DNA from: Sanghuangporus weigelae | Taxonomy: Eukaryota > Basidiomycota > Agaricomycetes > Hymenochaetales > Hymenochaetaceae | DNA length: 64,000 bases | Assembly: GCA_033182465.1 (NCBI GenBank) | Contig: CP137326.1 | Span: forward strand, 1,581,501 to 1,645,500 | Reading direction: 5' to 3' | The notes under the pieces: model-generated | Told to the model about the DNA's origin: nothing | Database searches by the model: none | The model's input: the letters and a program-made list of their open reading frames with translations, nothing else | Shown here: positions 36,432 to 49,981 of the stretch, piece by piece | Position numbering within the stretch: position 1 is the stretch's first letter | How the letters are laid out: each line of letters opens with the position of its first letter | Translations under genes and position numbers: made by a program

Positions 36432-37348
36432 CTACTTCCTAGTTGGTTCAGGAATACCGAAGCTAAACCAATGCTTTTCGCGGCGATTCCGTCCATCCTC
36501 GTCCTCTGTGAAGAAGCCGTAAGATTTGGCCGTTTCGTAAAGTTCGTGAGAAGTGAACTCTTTAATGGGTTCCTTCTGCACGCCGCGGGTGTCTGTAGGT
36601 GTCTCTCCGAACGGGTATACTGTGAGAAGGATCAATATGTGTTTTTAATGAACATTCCTAGATGAGCGAAGCTTGGATTCGTCGATTTCAGACCAGACTC
36701 ACAGTAATACTTCGTAGGTCTACTCGAACGGGCATTTCGCCACATGCTCATCGCAGGGTGTGCATACTTTCCGTCTGCTAAGGACAATTCTGAAGCATGT
36801 CGATGTTAGAACAAGTGGCATGAAACTAGATACACGAAACTCACGATATGCAAACAGTTGCTCTTGATTATCGGGTCGCTCTCTAAGTCCAATGTCCGGC
36901 GGTATGACGAGCGCGTAACCGCTGTCGTCGAAACGGCTTTCTTCAGACATCGAACCTTTTCTCTGATTACTATGTCCGTGCTTGTTCTTGAGCATAGCTG
37001 GTTAAGTTCTCTGAGAATATCAAAGCACGACACAATCGAACGCAGGATTCTTATATCCTTGAGAATGAGCATTTTTCCCATCCTGTATTGCAAACATCAT
37101 GCGCAAAGCTAAGAGGGGAACAAGTAAGTCTTCGGTATACAAAATACAAACGGGTCGTCACAAGGTATCAGACCAACTGACATCATAGAGTTGTCGTTTA
37201 GGCCATTCAATTTTCGCAGTGCCTTATGAAACTTTGCCTCGCCACTCGATGCAAAGTAACTCAATATGACAACAAGATCGCCGCAAGCACGCTGCACTCT
37301 GCTGCAGCCGTTGCCGTTGCAAGAACGCAACATAAGAGAAGTGCACAA
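36432..37348 (-). CDS. Uncharacterised protein, 5' end unresolved
   Basis: I do not recognise this family. The last three exons are well defined by phase: one ending at 36845 (KNKHGHSNQRKGS, then YALVIPPDIGLRERPDNQEQ), 36789-36703 (LSLADGKYAHPAMSMWRNAR) and 36619-36432 (YPFGETPTDTRG, then KEFTSHELYETAKSYGFFTE). Upstream, 37095-37030 can encode MMFAIQDGKNAHSQGYKNPA. A hydrophobic stretch VCALLLCCVLATATAAAEC at about 37348-37285 in another frame looks like a signal peptide and may be the true start, which would make this a secreted protein. Joins between these upstream parts are not settled, so the 5' limit is approximate. Confidence 0.5.
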
Positions 37349-37756
37349 ACAGGACTAAAATAGGAAACGAGTGAGTTCACATCGCGAATCCGCAAAGTCA
37401 ACATACCAATAGAGGAGGAAAGGCGAGAAGATGTCTCCTTCTGGTGTATTTAAGGCGAGTACTGACTTGATCAGGAGATGCACAAAACGAACATCCGAGG
37501 ATGGTTGACTTGATCACCCATCAGTATATTTCTTGTGTCAATGAGACGAAGATGTTCTATATCATTTTTTTAATCCTCAAAGAATGCATTCTTCGGTCGG
37601 AATCGGGAACTCGGAGTCACGTGTAGCAGAAAAACGAACCAGTATGCAATCCCGTGACGAAAGATGACGAGTCGGAGTCAATAGACTGCTTACTGGTCTA
37701 TAAGGCCACGATTTGTATAAAGCCACCCGGAGAGGCCGAAATCTGAAGTTCAGCAA

Positions 37757-37771
37757 TAATATAAATATATC
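37757..37771 (+). promoter_or_regulatory. TATA-like element upstream of the small gene at 37799
   Basis: An ATATAAATATATC motif lies about 30-45 bases before the predicted start codon at 37799. The spacing is tight but acceptable for fungi with short leaders. Confidence 0.4.
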
Positions 37772-37798
37772 TTGTTATCAATCTAGCGTTTCACCATT

Positions 37799-38175
37799 AT
37801 GTCCAGTTCACTGGGTAGAATTTCCGGAGGTAAAGAGGTGAGAACTTGAACCTGTTGCTCGTTTCTTATGCTCCCGAACTCACAAGCCTTGCAGACTTGT
37901 CGCCCGGCTAGTCAGTACCACTTCATTTCTGCTAGACTTCCGATGGTCACTGATCGGAATTCGCCAATACTTCAGAAACAGACATGAACAGCGCCAATCT
38001 GAATATCCACGACGAGAATCGAGAACATAAACGGGAACAGATCAGGCAGCGTAACGATTCGGCCAAATGGTCGACGGAGAGTGTTGCTGGAAGTTCTGTC
38101 GCTGGAGATTCGAAGGAACGTGAGACTCTCCTAGGTGGCCATAAGGTGCAATCTCCCTTGACTTTCGCACTCTAA
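37799..38175 (+). CDS. Small protein with weak Con-6-like motif
   Basis: Three phase-consistent exons, 37799-37837, 37895-37910 and 37982-38175, encode about 82 aa. The middle exon is only 16 nt. The protein is polar with no membrane segment. ANLNIHDENREHKREQIRQ recalls the N-x-N-x-x-D-E-x-K/R-E pattern of fungal conidiation-6 (Con-6) proteins, small hydrophilic products of sporulation and stress. The match is weak and could be chance. A TATA-like motif close upstream and the good splice signals support a real gene, but there is no strong family evidence. Confidence 0.45.
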
Positions 38176-38537
38176 TTCGAGTTAAGTATTGAACGGCTGA
38201 CGTTCATCGTTTGCGGGCTGCTCCAACCGCTGGGTCGAAGTCAAATCCTCTTGTCTAGATTCGAAGACGAACGAGTAGAAAACGGGGGAAAAATATAGGA
38301 AACCCGAGTTGCCTACGTAAAGTATTTCCAGGAGCGAAGAGCATCTGAATAAGTGTAAATACGCAATATACTAGCGCTCGTAAATGACTCCTGTACGTCT
38401 TAGAACCAGAAAGAAACGCCGTCTAACCCCGTCAGAGCTAATGGAATAGTATTGGTCCAACGCAGCGAAAAGTGACTTTGGAAAAAAAATATAAGCACAC
38501 AGTGACATGAAGGAAAACCTGACAGCATACTGAGGTG
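38176..38537. other. Intergenic region between convergent genes
   Basis: About 360 bp between the small Con-6-like gene and mL58. Nothing recognised. Confidence 0.4.
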
Positions 38538-39113
38538 TTACCAGTACTCTCTTCTCTTTTTCCGAATAGCCATGATCATCGACTTCCGTTCACCCCATTT
38601 CGACCGAATTTCTTCGTGCTTGGCATCCAACTGTTCAATCGCAGCCTTCCTGCTCTTTGTATCAAGAGGAACTTTCTGAGCGACAAGGAAAGGCGGACAG
38701 TTGAACTGCTTTGCAAGGCGTATACGTGTATAATAAGTCGGATTTGACGTCCGCAGCTGTCGCATTTTCTCAAAATCGGCTTCCGTGAGAACTCGATTAG
38801 TTGGGAAGACCTGCTCCTTGTGCACACGCGGTGGTACTGGAACGTCCTTCTGGTCCGTCGTTTGTGGAACTGAGCTGGCGGTGGATGCACTCGGACGTAG
38901 CAAAGGAGAGGCGGGGAGAAGAGTTGTCGAGAACGGAGAAGGCACTGTTGGCGGTGGACGATGAATGAACGTCATGCCGTCCGGAAGATTGGAGACTTCA
39001 GCGTTCGGGCTACTCAAAAGCGGGTCGGTGATTTTCGGAGGCGGCTTGACCGCCCTCCTCGTCGCGTAGCCTCGCGCAGCATTCCTGAATGAAGGCGACA
39101 AGCCTAGTCTCAT
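38538..39113 (-). CDS. MRPL20: Mitochondrial large ribosomal subunit protein mL58 (MRPL20)
   Basis: A single-exon gene of 191 codons for the fungal mitochondrial 54S protein mL58 (yeast Mrpl20). The first 20 residues (MRLGLSPSFRNAARGYATRR) are basic, without acids, and look like a mitochondrial presequence. Family features follow: MTFIHRPPPTVPSPFSTTLLPASPLLRP-type Pro-rich block, LTEADFEKMRQLR, YYTRIRLAKQFNCPPFLVAQ and a basic C-terminal helix (KWGERKSMIMAIRKKRREYW). The start at 39113 was chosen over upstream in-frame sequence because it opens this presequence. Confidence 0.88.
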   Translation of the reverse strand: MRLGLSPSFRNAARGYATRRAVKPPPKITDPLLSSPNAEVSNLPDGMTFIHRPPPTVPSPFSTTLLPASPLLRPSASTASSVPQTTDQKDVPVPPRVHKEQVFPTNRVLTEADFEKMRQLRTSNPTYYTRIRLAKQFNCPPFLVAQKVPLDTKSRKAAIEQLDAKHEEIRSKWGERKSMIMAIRKKRREYW

Positions 39114-39354
39114 GATGTCCTCTGGCACTATTATATTATGAGAAAAACGAATCTGAGATGAAGCCAGAGAACACGTACAGTCGAGCTTGATGTTTTTAAT
39201 AACAAGAGCCACGGATGTGAAAGAAATAAGAAGCGTCACATTATTGCCTAATTCAGGACAACACACATAACAGCACGTGCAACATAACGCTATCTTCCTG
39301 GTCCATGAAGAGGCGCCCGAACTGACTCGCCGTCCACCATCACCTTGCGCCATC
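39114..39354. promoter_or_regulatory. Divergent promoter between mL58 and cullin-1
   Basis: The 241 bp between the two start codons must serve both genes. No TATA box was recognised, as is usual for housekeeping genes. Confidence 0.4.
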
Positions 39355-42128
<2,774 letters not shown>

Positions 42129-42790
42129 AACACTATGTGCTTACATGATGGTCTTCTTCATCACTGCTTTACATCTTCCCTTCTCCGCATGCTTGATTTT
42201 TGCCTTCGCACTAAGTCACTTGCATGATATGTAGCATAACTACTATTGGCACGATATTCCCGTGTGTAGGGTGGAGATGACATGACATGAAATGAGTATG
42301 TATCTCATACGTACTTCGTACGTACGTATACATCTCCTGTTATTTCTTTGTCACTGCTTAGATGTGATGTGTTCTTTCTTCTCAATCATTTTTATCTATC
42401 GCACTTGTTTTCGTTCAACGATTTATTATTGTTATGACGATGAGGTTTGATGATTGGCCATGGCGCGTGAAGTAAAAGCGTGAAGTAAAAGGTAAACAAG
42501 CGACAAGTATGATCTACTTATGGTTGTTTATAGATAACTATTGATCTGAATTCATGACTGCAAGAGAACAAGAACAAGCAGCAGCCTGTGCAAAGTGACG
42601 CAAATGACATAAAAACATGGAATGACAAGAAAGCACGCTGCGACAATTTCTGCGAGACTTTGGCTCTGAAGTGAAGTGTAAAACAACTATTTTAAAGGGC
42701 GCCATGAGGAAATCTGAAGTGAATTATAGACTAGATCCAAGCGTACCAACTATACAAAATCAGGGACTGATGCAACCAGAAAGCAACTGA
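42129..42790. other. Intergenic region between convergent cullin-1 and dynein light chain
   Basis: About 660 bp of 3' flanks. A partly palindromic ACGTAC-rich stretch lies at about 42309-42331. No gene was recognised. Confidence 0.4.
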
Positions 42791-43316
42791 TTACGACTTC
42801 CAGATGAGCAAAGCAAGGGTCCCGACGTAGAAGTAGATGAAGTGTTTTGTTTCTGTATGATGCCCAGTTAGATCCAGATTATATCAGATTGATTGAACAG
42901 GATAAAGAAAGTGATGTGGCTGCGGAGATCGCAGTCTTGAGATGACGCCGAATATGTATCCAAATGATCAATAAGGTTTCCATTACACTCATGCCTCACT
43001 TATGCACATTTCACAGGGGATGGCATGCCCAATAATCACAAACAAGATGCTCACCATGAGTAACGTAGCTCCCAAAGTTCTTGCCGACAACAACATGCCA
43101 GGTCGGTCCATAACGAGTGTCGAACTCTTTCTTGATCTGCGCAGCGATATCCTTCTCGATGTTATACTTGTCGAGCGCAGCCGCAGCGATATCGATGGCT
43201 TCTTGCTGCATCTCCTCTGTCATGTCGACGTTTTTGATCACGGCCTTGGGCAGGTTCTCCTTGCCTGGGGACGAGCCGGCGTCTGCAGGGTTTGCTGTGG
43301 AGTCTTTTTCGGCCAT
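42791..43316 (-). CDS. Dynein light chain LC8 type
   Basis: LC8 is a small dimeric hub protein of the dynein motor and many other complexes. Exons 43316-43055 and 42852-42791 give 107 aa. The core from about residue 24 reads [54 protein letters not shown]-type with [16 protein letters not shown], and exon 2 ends in [19 protein letters not shown], which are near-invariant LC8 features. The first 22 residues are a polar extension not found in the shortest homologs. The single intron is 202 nt, long for this window. Confidence 0.96.
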
Positions 43317-44246
43317 CGTCAGAGATGTGAGTGATTGCTGAGGAGATGGGTCGATAGCAGCGAGCGAGGTGGGTGAGCTGGATCTAAGTTACCACTATTC
43401 GTGCTTGTATTTGAAGGTTGAGAAGAGAAGCCCTGCCTGACGCGAGTCGCGTGTTGTTACGCGTGACAGCGTGACAAGCACATAGAAACGTGACCACAAC
43501 CAATCTCCAATCAACCAGCATTAATATTGCCATTGCCAGCACTAACCATGTTCCGAGATGCACTATTTAGCGTGCATGCGCGTCTGGCATGCTAGACATT
43601 CTATGATGCAAGTTCGTGTCTACTTGACCTTTGTAGCATCTGCATCGTCACGAGAGCTCCCCCTTCACCAGGCATGTGCTTTGCACGACATTGGCGTAAT
43701 GAGCAGAGAAAGGGGAATCATCGGTAGGATCAGGATCTTTCTCAAAGTTCACCATCGATCTAATCTTCTGAATATACCATGACTAGACATCCGCAGTGAG
43801 GATTGGGTCTTGATGTCTCATGTGCATATCGGACATGAGAAAAGAGTTCTTAGACCTATTTAAGATGCAAGTCTTCCCATTTAACTAAGGAGAACGAAGG
43901 AAGCATGTTATCGTTGGAAAATCCAGATATTCGTTGCCGAGATTGCCGATACTTCAAGATGTTAGCATCCATGCACACGAGGCATGTAGCACCTTCCGTA
44001 AAGACATGCTCTAACCGTACCTTGCCTCAAAGCTATTCACACTATCAATCACGAAGATAGATCAAGCATGCATTACACGGGTAATCCTCCCGTGAAGCCC
44101 TTAAAAGCGAGATCCCTCAAGACAGACCATCTTCATTCCTTCAAGCCACCAGTCATCTACCTTCTACTCGCTTCCAGAGTTGAATCGGTAAATCAACCCC
44201 GACTTACACTCCAAATAGATTCTCAAATTTATCATCCCATAGAATT
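43317..44246. other. Divergent intergenic region
   Basis: About 930 bp between the dynein light chain and BTB gene starts. No gene, RNA or repeat was recognised. Confidence 0.4.
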
Positions 44247-45296
44247 ATGACTCCTGCTCCCACAGTAAACGAACCGAATAGTCCACCTATTCCCAAAGTA
44301 TCCGTTAACTCCGTATCTCCTCCATCAGATCCACCCATCAAGTCCGCATCACCTCCATTCGATGGTACACGCTACGACGTTATTCTCCAATCTGTCGACT
44401 GCGTCAATTTCCATGTACTAAAGTCTATCCTGGAACTGGCATCCCCTTTCTTTGCCGATATGTTCTCTCTTCCACAGCCTTCCGATGAGGATGGAAACCC
44501 AGTCGAAATTCCGGTCGTCAATCTCGCCGAAACAAGTACCACCCTCGATGTCCTGTTACGATTTTGCTATCCTATCAAGCGACCGCGACTCGAACAACAG
44601 GATGTACTGATGATCGCCGAAGTGCTTCGCGCAGCGCTGAAATACGATATCGACACTGTTATTGAGGCTGCAAAGGAAGCCTTTGAAAAGCGGGTGTACT
44701 CCTGTGGAACAGAGGCCATCAAGGGTTATGCGGTAGCATGCAACATGCATCAGTATGAAGAAGCTGAAACAGCAGCGGTGGCCAGTCTCAATTGGCCAGC
44801 TCTTGATATTAGGATGCCTCAATTAGCTCTAATGACCGGGTTGGACCATTATGATCTTCTTAACTTTCGGAAGCGTGCGGGTACTGCTGTTGATGCGTTG
44901 GTTCATCAAGAAGGATTCTTCAGCGATACATGTCACGAATTGATCAATCCGAGCTGTTGTTATGGTCGCTGGAAAGGTCACTGGGAACCAGTGTGGAGAT
45001 CTGGATTAGAAATGGCCTTGAAGGAAGCACCTCTCGATTTCGACAAGGTGACGCTATCGATCATTTCGAATGCCTTGTTCCAAACATGTTCCAATTGCAG
45101 AGACAGGATGACTCTACACTGGGATGACGCAAGAAGTAAAATAACAAAGGTTATCTGTGCAAAAGTTGGCGAGGTACGTATACATTCTATTCACACTCTG
45201 GGGTGCAGTCTCGGATGCTGGACAAATCTTCAGGTAGAGCTGAAACAACAGCGCAATGCAAATCTCGCCTTACTCTTCGACAGGGACGGTGACTAG
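44247..45296 (+). CDS. BTB/POZ domain protein
   Basis: Exons 44247-45173 and 45234-45296 give about 329 aa. After a Pro/Ser-rich N-terminus of 45 residues, a BTB/POZ domain covers about residues 46-150: YDVILQSVDCVNFHVLKSIL, ASPFFADMF, VVNLAETSTTLDVLLRFCYP. The rest (LMTGLDHYDLLNFRKRAG, CSNCRDRMTLHW) matches the general build of the large, uncharacterised BTB families of Agaricomycetes. BTB domains often dimerise or bind Cul3; no direct partner can be inferred here. The 60-nt intron has no in-frame stop, so retention would only insert 20 residues. Confidence 0.85.
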   Translation: MTPAPTVNEPNSPPIPKVSVNSVSPPSDPPIKSASPPFDGTRYDVILQSVDCVNFHVLKSILELASPFFADMFSLPQPSDEDGNPVEIPVVNLAETSTTLDVLLRFCYPIKRPRLEQQDVLMIAEVLRAALKYDIDTVIEAAKEAFEKRVYSCGTEAIKGYAVACNMHQYEEAETAAVASLNWPALDIRMPQLALMTGLDHYDLLNFRKRAGTAVDALVHQEGFFSDTCHELINPSCCYGRWKGHWEPVWRSGLEMALKEAPLDFDKVTLSIISNALFQTCSNCRDRMTLHWDDARSKITKVICAKVGEVRIHSIHTLGCSLGCWTNLQVELKQQRNANLALLFDRDGD

Positions 45297-47518
45297 TATG
45301 CAACGGCGATGTCGCGATCATACAATGATATAATTAATCCTCATCACCAACATCAGTGTCGACATCAACGTCGACGTCAGAGTCAACGGCGGGTGAGATG
45401 GCAGCAGAGAAACAGAAAAAGCCATTCCAGAAACGAGCGAGACAATACTAGTAATTATTCCCCATTTTGGAATAGTCTTTTAATCATTAGAATCATCGAC
45501 AATGGAAGAAAATTAATCCAAGGTTGCACAGTCATCTGGTACCCGACACGTTCCACCTCAGTCAAGCTCCCGCACAGTGGAAACAAGCATCGGCAGTACC
45601 ACAATTCATCACCCAGTACCAGTGCCAACCAGAGCGGTTACCACTTAAGATTTTCTCAAAGTGAGTTACAGCTGGATACGAACTCAAGAACCTACAGATC
45701 TTTCTTCCGGCCGATAAAGGTATGCACGCAACTCGCAACTCGCAACTCGCAACTCGATACAGGCCGCAACTTGCTTCGTATCACGCACAATCAATACTGT
45801 TAGAGGGAAACGACAGCTTTATCGAGTGTTCGCGGGGAGTGTATCATGGCAGATGTAAGACGAGCTTAATGAGGTACCGCAGGCAATAGAATCTTGTCAA
45901 CACTCCTCTAAATAACCTTCATACCGAAGCTTCGCGACGCCGTGAAAGTGACAGCGAACTCGTCTCAGATGAACGCAGAAGCACACGTGCGGATGGCTGG
46001 AATAATGCCAGAAAAAGAGAAACGACGCTGTTGCTGAGAAAGACAGACCAGATAAAGGAACCTTCGCGGCTTCCTATTTTTTTTGAAATTCTCTTCTGCG
46101 ATAGTGACTTTACCTGTAGTCGCTTTCCTTTCCTTTCCCGTGTGCTGTGCTGATGAAAAGATGGATGGATTGGAGACTGACGCAACTTTGATGTAGTAGT
46201 CGCCGACATGGAAGCGCTATGGTGAAACTTGATGCTCATTACATTACTTCACAAAAAGACGCTCGCCTTTTAAACAAAAGCATCAAACTTGCGTCGTCTG
46301 CCGTGGGTGCTTACAGTATGAATCCGTTACTTGACACTCCGAGGTGAACAAGTAAGGCACTCAACTTTTCTTATGTGCATAAAGTTTATAGATACTTCAA
46401 CTATTCCTCTGGTCCGTAATTAGCAAGGTTCCATGATAGATATGAGACTGATATGAAAGGAGATGAAGTTTTGACGAGGTGTGATGTCCGGCATCTAAAC
46501 AGAAACACGGTGCCGCGTTGAGCCCGAATTTTGTGTGCACACACAGATTTGATTTGGTATAGCCACCATTAGAAAGGACCGTGGTGTTACGAAGTTTCCG
46601 AGCTTGTTAACCCCGTTTATGGCCTTTGCCCAGAGCACCCTTGGGATACGATACCAAAAGAGATTTCTTTCCAAGTCACAGATACAGTAGAAAGTAGAGG
46701 ACGATAACGAACTAAGTTACGCCCAGTGTGTATTGGAGCTCAGCTGATGATCATAGAGGGAAGTGATGGAGAGAACGATTTTGGTGTAACGAACGGATGC
46801 ATTCAGTAATGATAAGGCTGTGTGGATGAACAGCCATCATGATCTGACGGGAGCTAGGATATAGATAACTACGCCAATGAGATCAATGGGTCACTTGATG
46901 TATACTCCGGGTGTTCATGCGCGTCGAGCGGTCAGACGTAGGCAACGAGCAGATATATAGCTCAGTTGGTTGTCGTTGGGAGGGAAGATGAAGGATGTGA
47001 GACCGCACTCGACGCTGATTACGAAACAAGAACAGACGCCACTCCGCTTTTGGTAACTCCGGATTCTTCCCTCAAAATTCCAAATTATATTCGAAAGACT
47101 TGGGATGAAATGAGCTGGTTGGTTGCTTGTGCGTTCGAGAGTCATTCGTGTGAGAGAGGAAGCGAAGCCAAGAAGCGATAAGAAAGAGAGAAAGACGGAC
47201 GGACGATCAAGGCAAGGATACCAAATAAGGCAATCAGCTGTTTCGGTCTGATGATCTGATCAACAATTTCCCCATCAACGCTGGTCCCTTATAACGAACG
47301 ATTCACTTCCCTCCGCTCCCTCTCCCTCCTTCCTTCTACAACGTCTCCCGTCGTCTCCTCTCGGGCTAGTCGCAGTCCCGCTCATCGTTCTCGTTCGTGG
47401 CATTCAACTGGACTCATCTGCTGCAGCGTACACAGGTGTCGTTGACTAGCCAACGGAGTCTCACACCTATATAGAAGCCAGAAGAATCTGACAAGGACGA
47501 CTACACTACCTCAAAGCC
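45297..47518. other. Long intergenic region
   Basis: About 2.2 kb with no convincing gene. Open frames at 45309-45803 (plus) and 45919-46239 (minus) have biased composition but no domain. A heptamer array is at 45727-45756. The last 250 bases are CT-rich with promoter-like pyrimidine runs before the next gene. Confidence 0.45.
45727..45756 (+). repeat. Heptamer tandem array (CGCAACT)4
   Basis: Four perfect CGCAACT units plus a partial unit lie in non-coding DNA. Confidence 0.85.
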
Positions 47519-48965
47519 ATGGCTGATATCACGGACCTCCTCCCGCCATCCCTCAACCTCCCAGCCCACCTCAGTGCTCACAAGTATTTCTTCGTTTGCA
47601 CTCTCACCGTCGCGGCATGGGACTCCCTCGTCCTCTCACCTCGCTCATGGCGTTTGATGAAGACTCGTGAATGGCCGGTTCTCAAGATCGTTTTCCACTT
47701 CTTGAGGTTCTTCATGCCCGCCGAGTTTATCATCGTCGGTGAGTAGCTCGCATTTGCGATGCCGAGGCCGGGCGTAGGAGAGTTTGATGCTGACCGGTGC
47801 TTGTATCTTCTTCCGTTGACAGCGGTTGCGTTCTTCGATACCGAGTTCACACAGTCGGTGAGTTTTCTCTGTCAAATTCATCACCGTATCTGTGATGGTG
47901 TGAGCCGAAAGCTCATCATGATATGTTTTCAAATTTAGCAATGCTCCCATTTCTTCTTGTTCGAGCCTATCTGCACTGCTATTCTCGTCCTCGCCTGCGC
48001 CATTGTTCATGTCATCCGTGTCCATGCCATTTACGACAAGAGCCGCCAGGTCCTGATGGCTATGACCGGTTTGTTCGCACTCTCGGCGGTGTGCATGGCT
48101 ATTACCTGCGGATTCTACCGATGTAAGCGGATGGTTTCATTCGAGTTTCGAAACAGACTGGATTGATTAAATATTCTTTCTATTCTATAGCGGTTCCTCT
48201 GCTTGAAGGCCAAGGCTGCATTGCAGGTCCGAAGAGTAACTGGGTCGGCATCTACTGGCTAGCTCCGACACTCCTGTTCACCGCTTCGGTATGCCAACTT
48301 AACCAATTAATCATCTAGCATGAATTACTCACGGATCCGTACAGTTCGCACTTGCAGTCAATCGCTCTCTCAAGACCCTTCAGGCTAAGCCTCTTTCCTA
48401 CTGGAAGCTGATGCTTCGTGACGGACTTAACCTTTACGGCGCGATCTGGATCGTCAACATGACGAACATGCTCTTCTGGTTCATCGCGAAGCCGACAGAC
48501 ACCCGGGACACCATCAAGACGATCGTCACTTCCATGGCTGCCGTCCTCACCACGACCATGACGCTCCGTATCATTCTTTCCGTACGCGGCTCGCTCGCGT
48601 TGGGTGGTTCGTTCGCCGGTTCGTCGGGCGCAGCTGCGAGCGCAGGTAATTCTCGCGGAACGACGCACGTCATTTCGACGCGTCACACCGGCGCGGGCGG
48701 CGCTCCAGGCGTGCTCAACATCAACAGCACCATCGGCGGTGTCACCTCCGGCGTCGGTCAGACCTACACCATCGGTGACATGGGCGCCGCAGGCGACAAG
48801 ACGCGGCCCGACTGGGACGCGGACGGGAAGAGCAGCGTCAACGAGGGCAAGGAGGCTGGACTCGTGCCCAGCGACGAACAGGTCAACATCGTCGACACGC
48901 ACCGTGATGGACAGCAGCAGGGTAACTTTGGCGTCAAGATCACGATTGATAGGCAGGTTGATTGA
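47519..48965 (+). CDS. Seven-transmembrane protein, DUF6533-like
   Basis: Exons 47519-47738, 47823-47857, 47939-48122, 48191-48288 and 48345-48965 encode about 385 aa. Seven hydrophobic segments are seen, among them YFFVCTLTVAAWDSLVL, IVFHFLRFFMPAEFIIVAVA, PICTAILVLACAIVHVI, VLMAMTGLFALSAVCMAITC, WVGIYWLAPTLLFTASFALA and LYGAIWIVNMTNMLFWFIA. The N-terminal pattern and helix order resemble DUF6533 proteins, though the usual C-terminal hallmark is absent. The last 110 residues are Gly, Ser and Thr rich, then acidic, and should face the cytoplasm. A receptor-like role is possible but not shown by sequence. Confidence 0.85.
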
Positions 48966-49981
48966 ACGGCTTGAGTGCCCGCACACTTCACTGGGGCGCT
49001 GTTGTTCGGCGCGTTTTGAGTCCAATCACATGTGGAACATTGCCGGATCTGATTCGTGCATTCTTCCCTGTCTTCCCATGATGTTCTTCAGTCCTTGATC
49101 TACGGAAAACTCCCAAACCCAAGACCCATCTGTTGTCGTATCCGCTATCCGTATCCTTCATAACCATATCTTCATACCTATCTATTCGTCGTCGGAGAGC
49201 GCGCCCTTCGGTTTTCCTACTAGTTACTCCTTCTTGTTTTCTGATTGGATGTGTTACTAAAGACCCTTGCTAAACGTATCTGTTTTTTCCTGATCCTTAG
49301 TTTTGTCTCTGTCTGTCTGTTTATATACGTATCTGTGTATTGACATACCTCTGGTCCACATTTTGTTTCGTGATCTGTCGTCGATACGATACGATCCTGA
49401 CGTATTATTATATGATTCTTTTACGATACGAATCTTTGTTAGTTAGATAAGAATTTCGTGCGCGACATAACGAGGGGCAAGCCGATGCTCGTATTTGGAA
49501 ACTTATCAACACGATCGCCTCATCCAAAGATTTAGATCGTCGCTGCATTCCTTTCAGGGGGTTCGCCGATCTCTTTCCATATCTGGGCTGCCGAAGAACT
49601 TTTGGAGGAAGAATAATCCGAACAACAAAAAAAAAGTGTATAGTTTTGTTGTTGGCCACTATAAACAAACACCCATACGCATTTCGCTCTCATTTCATGC
49701 ATTTCATGTCATATATATCCTACACTTGGGGCAAAACCCTTTTTCCGAGCCTCAAAAATTTGATCCGGAACTGGAATCCAGCCAATCAGAGGTGAGCTTT
49801 CCAATTCTGTTTCCTATTTAAGCGGCTCGGAAACGGAATTCTGCCTGCTGTGCTATGCATGGAACTTTCGTAAACAAAACAGTGGTATATGCTACATATC
49901 ATGAAGATGATTTCGTTTATAGACGGTATCTCCGAGGCTCAAGACAGGAATACAGACTCGAAGAAAGAAAGGTGAGAAACA
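48966..49981. other. Intergenic region between convergent genes
   Basis: About 1.0 kb. The first part is T-rich 3' flank of the seven-helix gene; the rest has no recognised feature. Confidence 0.4.

Noticed and set aside
42300-42335. Palindromic ACGTAC stretch as a possible regulatory site or hairpin
   Set aside because: It lies between two convergent genes, is short and made of simple ACGT units; nothing ties it to a function.
45309-45803. 164-codon open frame rich in His, Arg and Gln
   Set aside because: Composition follows simple repeats, starts a few bases after the BTB stop, and shows no domain; likely non-coding.
45919-46239. 106-codon minus-strand open frame
   Set aside because: Ser/Arg-biased, no domain, no neighbouring splice signals.
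46950-47010. tRNA-like motif TATAGCTCAGTTGG resembling an A box
   Set aside because: No matching B box (GGTTCGANTCC) and no cloverleaf could be drawn downstream; chance match.
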